A stretch of 64,000 bases of DNA from Mycobacteriales bacterium (GCA_030447385.1 JAUJOY010000001.1:350465-414464); one strand, 5' to 3'. Positions 17,895-26,842 are shown, counted from the first letter of the stretch. The notes: generated from the sequence alone by a model not told the origin. Numbers and translations are program-made.

Positions 17895-18589
17895 CTCTTC
17901 GGGAGCTGGAGGGTGATCTCGGCGATCCCGACCTTGAAGAACTCCGCGAGCGCCTTGGTCTCGAAGACCATGTTCAGGGCGTCGGCCGCGGTCTTGGTCA
18001 GGCTCACGGTCGTGCCCTCGAGGACAGCGGTGCCCCCGGCGGCGTTGACCGCGAGCGGCTTGACGGTGCGGCCGTCCAGGAAGAACAGCGGCGCCGACTC
18101 GGCGAACACCTTGTCGTCCACGGTGACCTTGCCGGTCAGCATGCTCTTGGCCGGGTCGACCACGAAGTCGGTCAGCTTGACGACCTTCTTGTTGGCGCCG
18201 GTGAGCTGCAGGCCGGAGCCCTGGTGGTTGATCAGGCCCTGGACGAACGGCGTCACGCCGGAGTCCGGCTTGAAGTAGGTCACCATGCCGCCCGTGATCG
18301 GGAAGGCGATCTTGCCGGTGGTGGGGTCGAGCGTCGCGCCGCCGACCGTGGCCGGGGTGAGCTTGAGGGACGTCAGGCCCATGAGGAAGCCCTTGTCCAG
18401 GGTCACGGCGGTCTGCTTGCCGGACAGGTCGGAGATGGCGGCGGCCGGGCTGGCCTTCGCTGCCGGCGCCTTGGAGGCCTGGGCGGGGGGGGCCGCGACC
18501 TCGTCCTCACTGCTACCACAGGCGGCCAGAGCGAGCGTCATAGCCGCGCCCATGGCGAGAACGGCGGACTTCTTCTTCAGGGAGAGCAT
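17891..18589 (-). CDS. Predicted lipoprotein of unknown function
   Basis: 232-residue exported lipoprotein. The start at 18589 is supported by AAAGGAG 4 nt upstream and yields MLSLKKKSAVLAMGAAMTLALAACGSS, a complete signal peptide with a lipobox (LAAC) whose Cys would be acylated; the longer open frame to 18769 has no such features. The mature part starts with an Ala/Pro/Lys-rich tether, then a beta-rich domain with repeated phrases (TLDPTTGKIAFPITGGMVTYF; GSGLQLTGANKKVVKLTDFVVDP; LTGKVTVDDKVF; TAVLEGTTVSLTKTAADALN), as in extracellular proteins related to adhesion or metal/haem capture. I do not recognise a named family. The 236-bp gap to the divergent oxidoreductase probably holds both promoters. 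Confidence 0.82.
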   Translation of the reverse strand: MLSLKKKSAVLAMGAAMTLALAACGSSEDEVAAPPAQASKAPAAKASPAAAISDLSGKQTAVTLDKGFLMGLTSLKLTPATVGGATLDPTTGKIAFPITGGMVTYFKPDSGVTPFVQGLINHQGSGLQLTGANKKVVKLTDFVVDPAKSMLTGKVTVDDKVFAESAPLFFLDGRTVKPLAVNAAGGTAVLEGTTVSLTKTAADALNMVFETKALAEFFKVGIAEITLQLPKS

Positions 18590-18825
18590 GGGGCTCCTTT
18601 CAGGGCGGGAAGCTCCCGCACGGTGGGTGTGTCTGGTCATGCCTTCGCACTCCGGCCGCTCCCGGTTCGGGTCCGGCGGCGCAAACCTGTGAGAACCCAC
18701 GATCGTGACCGTCCTGTGACCGGTGCCGCCGCGACGCCAAGCGAGCTTCCTGCACTGAACCTCTGACACGCTGCGCAGCGAACGCTTCGTCGGGACGCTC
18801 CCGCGCCCGCACCCTCTGCGATCGG

Positions 18826-20154
18826 ATGGTCATGACCGTTGCCGGCTCCGCGCCACCCAGCGGGCGGATGCGCTCCCTGGTCGAGCGTGGTCCGGGCGGT
18901 CCCACGGATCCGCGGAGCTGGCGCAGCCCGCTGCGAGGCCCCTGGCTCACCTCGATCTTCGCCGTCGTGCTGCTGGTCGGTCTGCCCGTGCTGATCGTCA
19001 CCGGGCTGCTGTCCTACGCGGCGTACGACCCGGCCCTCGGCGGCAGCAACGACCAGACGCCGGGGGCCGGGCTGCTGGCCTCCTACATCTGGTTCGACTG
19101 GTTCACCTCGCCGAGCTGGCTGTACCGCGTCAACCAGGGGACCCACGTCCTGCTGGGCATCGCCCTGATCCCGCTGGTGCTGGCCAAGCTGTGGTCGGTC
19201 GCGCCCAAGCTGTTCGAGTGGCCGCCGGTGCACAGCGTCGCGCAGGCCCTGGAGCGGATCAGCCTCCTGCTGCTGGTCGGCAGCATCCTGTTCCTGCTGG
19301 TCACCGGCGTGATGAACATCCAGTACGACTATGCCTGGAAGTTCTCCTTCTACACGGGCCACTTCTACGCCGCGTGGGTGTTCATCGGCGCGTTCGCCGC
19401 GCACGTCGCGCTCAAGCTGCCGACGATGATCCGCTCGCTGCGCGGCCGGTCACTGCGCGAGGAGCTGCGGACCTCCACGGCGGACACCGTGGCCGAGCCG
19501 ATGGACCCCGACCACCTCGTGTCGCCCAACCCGGCGGAGGCCACCGTGTCCCGCCGCGGTGCGCTCGCCCTCGTAGGCGGCTCGTCGCTGACCCTGCTGG
19601 CCCTGTCGATCGGGCAGAGCATCGACCCGCTCCGGCCGACTGCGCTGCTCTCCCCCCGCGGGCGGTCCTACGGCGACGGGCCGAACGACTTCCAGGTCAA
19701 CACGACGTTCGGCGAGATCGGCGTCGACCCCACCGAGACCGAGTCGTCCTGGCGGCTGCGCCTGGAAGGGCCGGACGGCCGCTCCGTGACGCTGCGACGC
19801 GAGGACCTGCTCGCCATGGCGATGGTGACCGAGGAGCTGCCGATCGCCTGCGTGGAGGGCTGGTCCACCTCCCAGGTCTGGACCGGCGTCCGGCTGCGGG
19901 AGCTCGCCGAGCTGGTAGGGGGCCGCGAGGCCGACTCGGTCTTCGTGGAGTCGCTGCAGCGCGGTGGCGCCTTCTCCACGATGTCCCTGACCGGCAAGCA
20001 GATCCGGGCCGCGAAGACGCTGCTGGCTCTGAAGGTCAACGGCGTCGACCTCTCACTGGACCACGGCTTCCCGGCCCGGATGATCATCCCGGCGGCGCCG
20101 GGCGTCCGCAACACCAAGTGGGTGCAGAAGCTCACCTTCCGGGGCGGGTCATGA
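18826..20154 (+). CDS. Membrane-anchored molybdopterin oxidoreductase with N-terminal cytochrome b-like domain
   Basis: A two-part protein of 442 residues. Residues 40-210 hold about five membrane helices with well-spaced histidines (NQGTHVLLG, YTGHFYAAWVF, AAHVALKLP), resembling a cytochrome b561/b-type haem domain. Residues 280-442 form an oxidoreductase molybdopterin-binding domain of the sulfite-oxidase/MsrP (YedY) type: ELPIACVEGWSTSQVWTGVRL carries the Cys expected to ligate molybdenum; VDLSLDHGFPARMIIPAAPG and KWVQKLTF are typical of the core. A second hydrophobic stretch (GALALVGGSSLTLLALS) preceded by SRR links the parts. Likely accepts electrons from the quinone pool for a periplasmic-side reduction; substrate unknown. 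Start is the ATG at 18826 or 18832. It overlaps the next gene by ATGA. Confidence 0.87.
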   Translation: MVMTVAGSAPPSGRMRSLVERGPGGPTDPRSWRSPLRGPWLTSIFAVVLLVGLPVLIVTGLLSYAAYDPALGGSNDQTPGAGLLASYIWFDWFTSPSWLYRVNQGTHVLLGIALIPLVLAKLWSVAPKLFEWPPVHSVAQALERISLLLLVGSILFLLVTGVMNIQYDYAWKFSFYTGHFYAAWVFIGAFAAHVALKLPTMIRSLRGRSLREELRTSTADTVAEPMDPDHLVSPNPAEATVSRRGALALVGGSSLTLLALSIGQSIDPLRPTALLSPRGRSYGDGPNDFQVNTTFGEIGVDPTETESSWRLRLEGPDGRSVTLRREDLLAMAMVTEELPIACVEGWSTSQVWTGVRLRELAELVGGREADSVFVESLQRGGAFSTMSLTGKQIRAAKTLLALKVNGVDLSLDHGFPARMIIPAAPGVRNTKWVQKLTFRGGS

Positions 20155-20606
20155 GCGGCGGCGGACGACGGCCCCGGCTGTACGGCGCGTCGGCGTGGCA
20201 CCTGCTCGCCCTGCTCGGCTGCTTCGCGCTCACCGGCTACGCCGTCAGCCGGCTGCGCGACGACCCGGCCCTGCTCCGCATCACGCTGTGGTTCGTCGGG
20301 GCGGCGGTCGTGTGGGACCTGGTCGCCGGGCCGCTCATCGCGCTGGTCGACCGGCTGCTGCTGCCCCTTCGCTCGCGCCCCCGGCGGGTGGGGCTGCTCA
20401 ACCACGTACGCGTGCCGGCGCTGCTGTCCGGGCTGCTCCTGGTGGTGTGGGCCCCCGTGATCTTCCAGCGCTCGGAGCAGACGTTCCGGCTGAAGGCGGG
20501 CCTCGACCAGGACCCCTACCTCGAGCGCTGGCTGGTCATCACCGCGGTGCTGTTCGCGATGTCGGCGGCGGCGTACGCGGTGCGGCTGCGCCGGGCGCCG
20601 CACTGA
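20151..20606 (+). CDS. Small polytopic membrane protein coupled to the molybdopterin oxidoreductase
   Basis: 151 residues with about four membrane helices (ASAWHLLALLGCFALTGYAV; TLWFVGAAVVWDLVAGPLIAL; LLSGLLLVVWAPVIF; WLVITAVLFAMSAAAYAV). The ATG overlaps the TGA of the upstream oxidoreductase (ATGA at 20151-20154), so the two are translationally coupled and probably act together. No conserved haem or metal motif is clear. Family not recognised beyond 'hypothetical membrane protein next to a molybdopterin oxidoreductase'. Confidence 0.78.
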   Translation: MSGGGRRPRLYGASAWHLLALLGCFALTGYAVSRLRDDPALLRITLWFVGAAVVWDLVAGPLIALVDRLLLPLRSRPRRVGLLNHVRVPALLSGLLLVVWAPVIFQRSEQTFRLKAGLDQDPYLERWLVITAVLFAMSAAAYAVRLRRAPH

Positions 20607-20644
20607 GCCGCCCCACCACCGCCTCCGGCTTCGCCGCAGGAGGA

Positions 20645-20800
20645 ACTTTCTTCGTCCACAGGCAGTGCACACAGGTGTGGGCAGGTCACTGGCGGTGCGT
20701 GCCGCCGCCGCCTCCGCTTGTCCCCATCACTTCGGGAGGTCGTCCACAGCGACGGGCCGCCGGGTCCCCACCAGCTCCACAGGCCTGTGCACAGGGCTGC
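20645..20800. promoter_or_regulatory. Cluster of DnaA-box-like sequences upstream of dnaB
   Basis: The 293-bp gap before dnaB has no gene but holds repeated TCCACA words: TCGTCCACA at 20652-20660 and 20740-20748 (each 8/9 to the actinobacterial box TTGTCCACA), TTGTCCCCA at 20718-20726 (8/9), and weaker forms near 20676 (TGTGGGCAG) and 20773. A perfect 12-bp palindrome CCTGTGCACAGG follows near 20784. These may bind DnaA to control dnaB or titrate DnaA; no AT-rich unwinding region is visible, so an origin is not claimed. Confidence 0.45.
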
Positions 20801-20899
20801 ACGGGCGACACGCGGAAAGCGTCGCTACCCGCCGGTAGACCTGTGGTGCATGGCGAGGGCCGCGGGGGCCGAGCCGACCAGCAGAGCCGGAGGTGACAG

Positions 20900-22281
20900 G
20901 TGTCGGAGCGGGTCGTCGAGCTGCCGTCGCAGGGCGGGCGGATGGCCTCGTCTCCGGAGTTCGAGCGGACCCCGCCGCAGGACATCCTCGCCGAGCAGTC
21001 AGTCCTCGGGGGCATGCTGCTGAGCAAGGACGCCATCGCCGACGTGGTCGAGGTGGTGCGCGCCACGGACTTCTACCGCCCCGCCCACCAGACGATCTTC
21101 GACGTGGTGGTCGACCTCTACGGCAAGGGGGAGCCTGCCGACCCGATCACGGTCTCCGCGGAGCTGACCCGGCTCGGCGAGATCGGCCGGATCGGCGGTG
21201 CGCCCTACCTGCACACCTTGCTGGCGAGCGTCCCGACGGCCGCCAATGCCGGCTTCTACGCCCGGATCGTCGCCGAGCAGGCGATCCTGCGCAGGCTGGT
21301 CGAGGCCGGCACGCGGATCGTGCAGCTCGGCTACGGCGCCGCAGGCGCCGGCGGGGTGGACGACGTCGTGGACCGCGCGCAGCAGTCGATCTACGACGTC
21401 ACCGAGCGCCGCACCAGTGAGGACTACACGCTGCTCGAGCAGCTGATGACGCCGACGATGGACGAGCTCGAGGCGATCGGCAGCCGCGGCAGCGCCATGT
21501 CGGGGTGCCCACCGGCTTCGTCGACCTCGACGCGCTCACCAACGGCCTGCACCCCGGGCAGCTGGTCGTCATCGCCGGCCGGCCGGGCCTCGGCAAGTCG
21601 ACGATGGGTCTGGATGTCGCCCGCTGCGCCGCGGTCAAGCACGGCCTGCCGAGCGTCATCTTCTCGCTGGAGATGAGCAAGACCGAGATCACCATGCGCC
21701 TGCTGTCGGCGGAGGCGCGGGTGCCCCTGCACCACATGCGCTCCGGGACGATGACCGACGACGACTGGGCGCGCCTGGCCCGCCGGATGGGGGAGGTGGC
21801 GGAGGCGCCGCTCTACATCGACGACTCGCCCAACCTGACGATGATGGAGATCCGGGCGAAGGCACGGCGGCTGCGCCAGCGCCACAACCTGCAGCTGGTC
21901 GTCGTCGACTACCTGCAGCTGATGACCGCCAACCGCCGGGTGGAGAGCCGCCAGCAGGAGGTCTCCGAGCTCTCCCGCTCGCTCAAGCTGCTGGCGAAGG
22001 AGCTCGACGTGCCGGTCATCGCGATGAGCCAGCTCAACCGCGGGGCTGAGCAGCGCACCGACAAGAAGCCGCAGCTGTCCGATCTGCGGGAGAGCGGGTC
22101 CATCGAGCAGGACTCGGATGTGGTCATCCTGCTGCACCGCGAGGACGCCTACGAGAAGGAGAGCCCGAGGGCCGGCGAGGCCGACTTCATCGTGGCCAAG
22201 CACCGCAACGGCCCCACCGCCACGATCACCGTGGCGTTCCAGGGCCATTACAGCCGGTTCGTGGACATGAACCCGGCCTGA
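20900..22281 (+). pseudogene. dnaB: Replicative DNA helicase DnaB, with a one-base frameshift
   Basis: Hexameric helicase that unwinds DNA at the replication fork. GTG start at 20900 with GGAGGTG 5 nt upstream. Residues 1-200 are the N-terminal domain (PPQDILAEQSVLGGMLLSKDAIADV; PYLHTLLASVPTAANAGFYA). At 21,499-21,503 the text ATGTCGGGGTGCCC lacks one G relative to the expected MSGVPTGF, moving the frame; the ATPase domain continues in the other frame: PTGFVDLDALTNGL, Walker A GRPGLGKST, EMSKTEITMRLL, Walker B region LQLVVVDYLQLM, AMSQLNRGAEQR, DLRESGSIEQDSDVV. No intein is present. Because dnaB is essential and all motifs are intact, a homopolymer sequencing error is the simplest explanation; otherwise another copy must exist. 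Confidence 0.93.
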
Positions 22282-22398
22282 GGCGTCGGCGGCCGCTCCA
22301 CGGGTGGAGGCGGCCAGGCGTCGGCCTGCGTGCGCCCGTGTCATCCTGCCGGTAGTCATCGAGTCGCGCGGACTTGATCGGACGCGGGATGATCAGTC

Positions 22399-23355
22399 AT
22401 GTCGCTGTCTACTGGTTCGGTGCAGATCGGTGACGAGGACCGGGAGGTGCTGCGAGAAGGACTCGGTCCTCCTCGATCAAGGCCGGGAGGTTGCGGACTT
22501 CATCGTGGCCGCTGCGGACGGTGAACGCACCTCGGTGATCTGCCAGCGGCTCCCACCGCCGACGGTGACCGTGGAAGTTCCATGCCGCCCAGGGTGTTGC
22601 TGGCCTGGATGACGCTGCCCGCGTGGCCGGCCCAAGACCGTCGATGACTCCGAGATCATCGCCGCGACCTTGCAGCCGCCGCCGGAGCGGCTGGGGGTGA
22701 CGCACTGGTCAACCCGGCTGCTGGCCGCCCACCTGGGGATCGGGGACGCGACCGTCGCCCGGGCCTGGCGCAAGCGGGTGCAGCCCTGGCCGTGTTCTCC
22801 ACCGCCGGTGGAGGCCAAGGTCCGTGACGTGGTCGGGCGTACCTCAACCCACCGGAGAAGGCGGTGGTGCTGTGCCGAGCCAGATCACCTGGACCGCACC
22901 GGGAGATCCTGCCGCTGCGATGCCGTCGCCGGAGAAGGCCACCCACGACTACAAGCGCAACGGCACCACGACCCTGTTCGCCGCGTTGGAGGTCGCCACC
23001 GGCAAGGTCACCGACGCCTGCTACGACCGGCAGGCCGACTTCCGCCCGGGCCTCGCGGATCGTGGTCGACAACTACCACACCCACAAGCACCCCGAGATC
23101 AACGCCTGGCTGGCGAAGCACCCGCGGATCCGCTGCACTTCACCCCCAGCAGACCTCCTGGCTGAACCTGGTCGAGGTGTTCTTCGGGATCATCACCGCG
23201 CCAGGCGATCCGCCGTGGCACCTTCGGCAACGTCAAGGAACTCGTCGCCGCGGGCCGGTTCATCGACCTGGAACCAGCGCTGCCACCCGTTCATCTGGAC
23301 CAAAACCGCCGACCGAACCAGCACACCCGCCAGAAGCGAACTCCTGGGGTGGACA
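22399..23355 (+). mobile_element. Degraded IS630-family transposase (copy 1)
   Basis: Remnant of an IS630 (DDE_3) element on the plus strand in several frames. Pieces in order: SLSTGSVQIGDEDREVL (start at ATG 22399), a helix-turn-helix-like stretch (STRLLAAHLGIGDATVARAWRK, from ~22710), [31 protein letters not shown] (~22940-23030), IVVDNYHTHKHPEINAWLAKHP (~23060-23130, second catalytic Asp), and LVEVFFGIIT (~23170, catalytic Glu). The expected first catalytic block (DEKSQ) is missing, and at least five frameshifts occur, so it is inactive. The right end is probably the TA at 23357 (outward text GTGTCCACCCC); the left end is unclear, perhaps near the TA at 22353. It abuts the stop of the NAD-kinase-like gene. 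Confidence 0.8.
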
Positions 23356-24237
23356 CTAGACGACCAGGGCGAGCCGCTGTGCGGCGGTGCCGATGCTCAC
23401 CTCCTGACCCCAGGCCAGGGAGATCCGGTCCTGCTCGATGCCGTCGCCGAAGACCACCAGGCCGCCGCTCTCGGCGCTGACCAGCAGCGCCTCCCCTCGT
23501 GCAGCAGACCTTCGGTGTGGCTCGTCCCGGTGGCCGGGGAGGGCCAGGCCTCACGGACGAACCAGCACAGGCCCGCCTCCTGGGGTGCCGGCGCCCGCAG
23601 GCTGCGGCGCTCCTGCCGGCCGAACGAGCGGGCCGACCGGTGCCCGTCCCGACCAGGACGCCGGACGAGGACTGACGCTCCGTGCCCCGCCCGGCAGCCC
23701 GAGCCGGTAGCGGGCCGACTGGTGGGTGGGAGAGCCCAGGTAGACCTCGTTCAGCGCCACCAGCCGCTGCCCGTCATCGGTCTGGACCTGCACCATGACG
23801 CGCGGCTCGAGGACGGCGCGGCCCTCCGCGACCGTGGTCAGCAAGGAGGCGCAGGTGTGCACGGGATGGCGGACGAGGACGCCGGGATGAATGGCCGGCT
23901 CCGGGTTCAGGCCGATCACCGGCTGGCCGTCGAGGTACTTGGCCGCGTTGGCCACCAGCCCGTCCTGTCCCACCACGACGACGATGTCGTCCCCAGCGAA
24001 CAGGAAGCGGGCGAGGTCGGCGCGTTCCACCGTGCCGCGCCGCCAGTCGGGTGGCACCGCCGAAGCCACCTGCTGACGGGCCTGCATGACCGCGGTGTGC
24101 CGGACGTCCACCTCGGTGATGTCGCGACCCCGGCTGCGCAGGAAGAACTCCGCCTGCCCCCGCGTCCCGTGATGGGCGAGCAGTTCGTCGTACTCGGTGC
24201 GCCGGTGCACCACCACCACCCGAGGCGCCAGCGTCAC
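23356..24237 (-). pseudogene. NAD-kinase-like protein, frameshifted in its C-terminal half
   Basis: Reads as a member of the ATP-NAD kinase (NADK) fold: RVVVVHRRTEYDELLAHHG at the start, FAGDDIVVVVGQDGLVANAAKYLDGQPVIGLNPEP (a GQDGL version of the GGDGT nucleotide loop), then GVLVRHPV and LNEVYLGSPTHQSARYRLGL. From about 23,685 the frame slips: in other frames one reads ERQSSSGVLVGTGTG, then REAWPSPATGTSHTEGLL, and back in the first frame ESGGLVVFGDGIEQDR and the end QRLALVV plus TAG at 23356-23358. At least three indels lie between 23,480 and 23,690. The GTG start overlaps the TGA of the SPFH gene (GTGA), so the two form one operon. The stop codon's G is supplied by the end of the adjacent IS630 remnant. 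Confidence 0.78.
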
Positions 24238-25240
24238 CGCCCCGCCGCCGGAGAGGTCGTGAGTGCGGTGAGCGCGCTGGTGACCAGGTCCGGCGAGAGG
24301 TTCAGCGTACCGATCTGCGGGAGCTGCCCAGCCAGCTCGCGCAGGGCCAGCGCCGCCAGCGTCGCGGTGTCCAGGTCGCGGTAGGCCAGCAGCTTCGCCG
24401 ACTCCGCATCGGCCTCGGCCAGCCCGACGAGCCGGGTGGCGTCGGCGCGCGAGGCGCCCAGCGTCCGCTCGCGGTCAGCCTTCGCCGCCGCCTCGATGCT
24501 GTCGGCCGCGGCGGCCTCCTCCGCCCGGCGCCGGCCGTTCTGGCCGCGCTGCGCGACGAGCTGCTCCTCCCGGATGGCCAGCTCGATCTGGGACTGCAGC
24601 TCGTTCTCGGAGATGGCCCGCTCGCGTTCCACCGCGACGGCGCGCCGCTCGAACGTCGCCCTGTCGGCGTCCTGCTGGACGCTCTCGCGGGTCGGGGCTG
24701 CAGGGCCCGCTCCACCTCCGGCTCGGGTCGCACCGCGACCACGCGCACGGCGATCACGCTGAGGCCCGTGTCGTGCAGCCGGGGATCCCCGGCCAGGCCG
24801 GCCTGCGCCCGGTCGCGGACCGCGGCCGGGGACGTCAGCGCGACCAGGAGGGGCATCGTGGCGATCAGGTCGAGGGTGTGCTGCTGCGCCAGCTCGGTGA
24901 GCAGTCCGGCGATCGCCTCCAGAGGGTTGCCCCGCCAGCTGCCGCTGTCCGGGTCGATGCTGAAGTCCAGCCGGGTCGCGGCCACAGCTGGGTCGGTGAT
25001 CCGGTACGCGACGCTCGCCTGCACCGTGACGTGCTGGAAGTCGGCCGTGCGGGCGGAGATCAGCAGGGGGAGCTCCCGGTCGTCGACGGGGATCTCGCTG
25101 AGCACCGCCGACAGCGGCCGGAACCAGAAGGAGAGCCCGGTGCCGTCGTGCACCAGGCGACCGCCGCGCAGGTGGCGGACGTGCCCGGTGGGCGTCCCGC
25201 GCAGGTGGCGTACGAACGGGTAGGTCGCGATGTCGGGCAT
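24234..25240 (-). pseudogene. SPFH/Band-7 (slipin-like) protein with one frameshift
   Basis: About 335-residue SPFH-domain protein when one base is restored. The N-terminal part (ATG 25240) reads PFVRHLRGTPTGHVRHLRGG, SFWFRPLSAVLSEIPVDDRELPL, SARTADFQHVTVQASVAYRITDP, as in membrane-associated stomatin/prohibitin-like scaffolds, though there is no N-terminal membrane helix. Near 24,697-24,701 one base is missing (ALQ followed by PRPARA instead of TPTRES), after which the other frame gives ESVQQDADRATFERRAVAVERERA, a charged coiled coil with Glu/Ala/Arg-rich repeats, and ends ALTTSPAAGR. Translationally coupled (GTGA) to the NAD-kinase-like gene. Role is unknown; SPFH proteins usually form ring or lattice scaffolds. 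Confidence 0.82.
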
Positions 25241-25258
25241 CTGTTCCTCCTCGTGTTT

Positions 25259-25308
25259 TCGTCACTTCGACGATAAGTCCGGGACGTGTTGTCGTCAAGG
25301 TGACGACA
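25259..25308. promoter_or_regulatory. Palindromic operator between SPFH operon and LLM oxidoreductase
   Basis: A perfect inverted repeat TGTCGTCA-AGG-TGACGACA at 25290-25308 and a weaker one TCGTC-ACTTC-GACGA at 25259-25273 share the core CGTCA/TGACG. Both lie just upstream of the SPFH start at 25240, in a locally AT-richer patch. They look like binding sites of a dimeric repressor controlling the SPFH/NADK operon and perhaps the divergent gene. Confidence 0.55.
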
Positions 25309-25385
25309 CGACGGCCTTGCCGGGATCCCCGGCGTCCACGGCGCCTCGGCGGAAGGACCCGGGCAGATGTGGCGTTGGCCGCCGT

Positions 25386-26393
25386 GTGCCCATCCCCCTC
25401 AGCGTGCTGGACCTCGCCCCCGTGTCGGCCGGTCGCACGACCTCGGACGCTCTGCAGGAGTCGATCGCGTTGGCCCGGCACGTGGAGTCGCTCGGGTACG
25501 GCCGCATCTGGGTGGCCGAGCACCACGGGGCCCCGGGTATCGCCTCGAGTGCTCCCGCTGTCCTGATCGCGGCGCTGGCGGCAGCCACCTCCCGGATCCG
25601 CGTCGGGTCGGGCGGCGTGATGCTGACCAACCACCCGCCCCTGGTGGTCGCCGAGCAGTTCGGCACCCTCGAGGCCCTGCACCCAGGCCGCATCGACCTG
25701 GGTGTCGGGCGGGCCGCGGGCACCGACCAGAAGACGGTCGCGCTGCTGCGGCGCGGCGGCTACGAGGAGGACTTCCCGGCCGAGCTGGCGCTGCTGCGCG
25801 CGTTCTTCCGCGGTCCGGTGCAGGGCCTGACCGCGGTCCCGGCGCAGGACAACGCGCCCCAGCTGTGGCTGCTGGGCTCGAGCGGCTACTCCGCAGCGCT
25901 CGCGGGCCAGCTGGGGCTGCCGTTCGCGTTCGCCCACCACTTCGCCGGGCAGAACACCCTTGCCGCCCTGGAGATCTACCGCTCCAGCTTCCACCCCGGG
26001 CTGCTCGAGGCGCCGTACGTCCTGATCTGCGCCTCGGTCCTGATCGCCGACGGGATCGAGGAGGCACGGCGGCTCGCGCTGCCGGCGGCGCTGGCGTTCG
26101 TACGGGCGCGACAGGGCAAGGCGGCGGTGCTGCCGACGGTGGAGCAGGCAGAGGCCCACGCGTGGAGCCGGCAGGAGCGGGCGTTCGTCGAGCAGCGGCT
26201 GGACAGCCAGGTCCTGGGTGCTCCTGCGCAGGCCCGCAGCCAGCTGTCCCGCCTGCTCGAGGACACGAAGGCGGACGAGCTCATGGTGACGACGACCGCG
26301 CACGCCCACGCCGACCGGCTCCGGTCGTACGCGCGGCTGGCCGAGCTGGGGGTTCCCTCACCACGCGGGTTGGCGCTGGCCCCCGCCGCGTAG
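25386..26393 (+). CDS. LLM-class flavin-dependent oxidoreductase (luciferase-like monooxygenase)
   Basis: 335-residue TIM-barrel protein of the bacterial luciferase family that uses reduced FMN or F420. Starts PIPLSVLDLAPVSAGRTTSDAL, the usual opening of the MsnO8/YhbW-type LLM subgroup, then YGRIWVAEHHGAPGIASSAPAVL, VGSGGVMLTNHPPLVVAEQFGTLEALHPGRIDLGVGRAAGTD (diagnostic), and PFAFAHHFAG. The GTG at 25386 fits the family start; an upstream extension would cross the palindromic region. Substrate unknown. It is divergent from the SPFH operon and convergent with the lipoprotein gene that follows. Confidence 0.92.
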   Translation: MPIPLSVLDLAPVSAGRTTSDALQESIALARHVESLGYGRIWVAEHHGAPGIASSAPAVLIAALAAATSRIRVGSGGVMLTNHPPLVVAEQFGTLEALHPGRIDLGVGRAAGTDQKTVALLRRGGYEEDFPAELALLRAFFRGPVQGLTAVPAQDNAPQLWLLGSSGYSAALAGQLGLPFAFAHHFAGQNTLAALEIYRSSFHPGLLEAPYVLICASVLIADGIEEARRLALPAALAFVRARQGKAAVLPTVEQAEAHAWSRQERAFVEQRLDSQVLGAPAQARSQLSRLLEDTKADELMVTTTAHAHADRLRSYARLAELGVPSPRGLALAPAA

Positions 26394-26404
26394 CGCTCCG
26401 CGGC

Positions 26405-26842
26405 TCAGGAGACGATCAACGTGGTCAGCACCTGCCCGGTCTGCTCCAGCACCACCTCGACATCGCCCTGGCGGGCGGCGAGGAACTCCACCTGCGTCGG
26501 CTGGTCGACCGCGAGCGGCGCCCGCACGTCGTAGTCGCGCACGAGCAGGACGTCGGCGGTGTCGGCGATGACCGTGAGCCGCACCCGGGAGTTGAGCCGC
26601 ACGTCCACCGTGGCACCCACCCCCTGCACCCGGCCGCCCTGCACCAGCAGGTTGACCAGCTGCGGCACCCCCTCCTGCGAGACCCCCTCGGCGACCGACG
26701 GCAGGCTCGGCGCCGCACGGGGAGGCAGTGGCCCGGAGGGCTGGGGGTCCGCGCTGTCGCCACAGGCTCCGAGGGACAGAGCCATGACCAGGCACGGCAC
26801 GCCGCGGCGCAGGGCTCTCGGAATGGGGCGCAGGAAGGGCAT
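26405..26842 (-). CDS. Small lipoprotein with cupredoxin-like beta domain
   Basis: 145 residues. The ATG at 26842 gives a signal peptide ending in a lipobox (LVMALSLGAC); the frame is open further upstream but without export features. The mature protein has a Pro/Ser-rich linker and then a beta-sandwich-like domain (GATVDVRLNSRVRLTVIADTADVLLVRDYDVRAPLAVD, then QPTQVEFLAARQGDVEVVLEQTG) resembling cupredoxin-type secreted domains, but without visible copper ligands. Function unknown. The 208-bp divergent space to the dehydrogenase E1alpha gene holds both promoters. Confidence 0.78.
   Translation of the reverse strand: MPFLRPIPRALRRGVPCLVMALSLGACGDSADPQPSGPLPPRAAPSLPSVAEGVSQEGVPQLVNLLVQGGRVQGVGATVDVRLNSRVRLTVIADTADVLLVRDYDVRAPLAVDQPTQVEFLAARQGDVEVVLEQTGQVLTTLIVS

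Noticed and set aside
15377-18766. 1129-codon plus-strand open frame
   Set aside because: Runs antisense and out of frame across four recognised genes; typical high-GC shadow.
20645-20800. Replication origin
   Set aside because: DnaA-box-like words are present but there is no AT-rich unwinding element and no dnaA/dnaN next to it.
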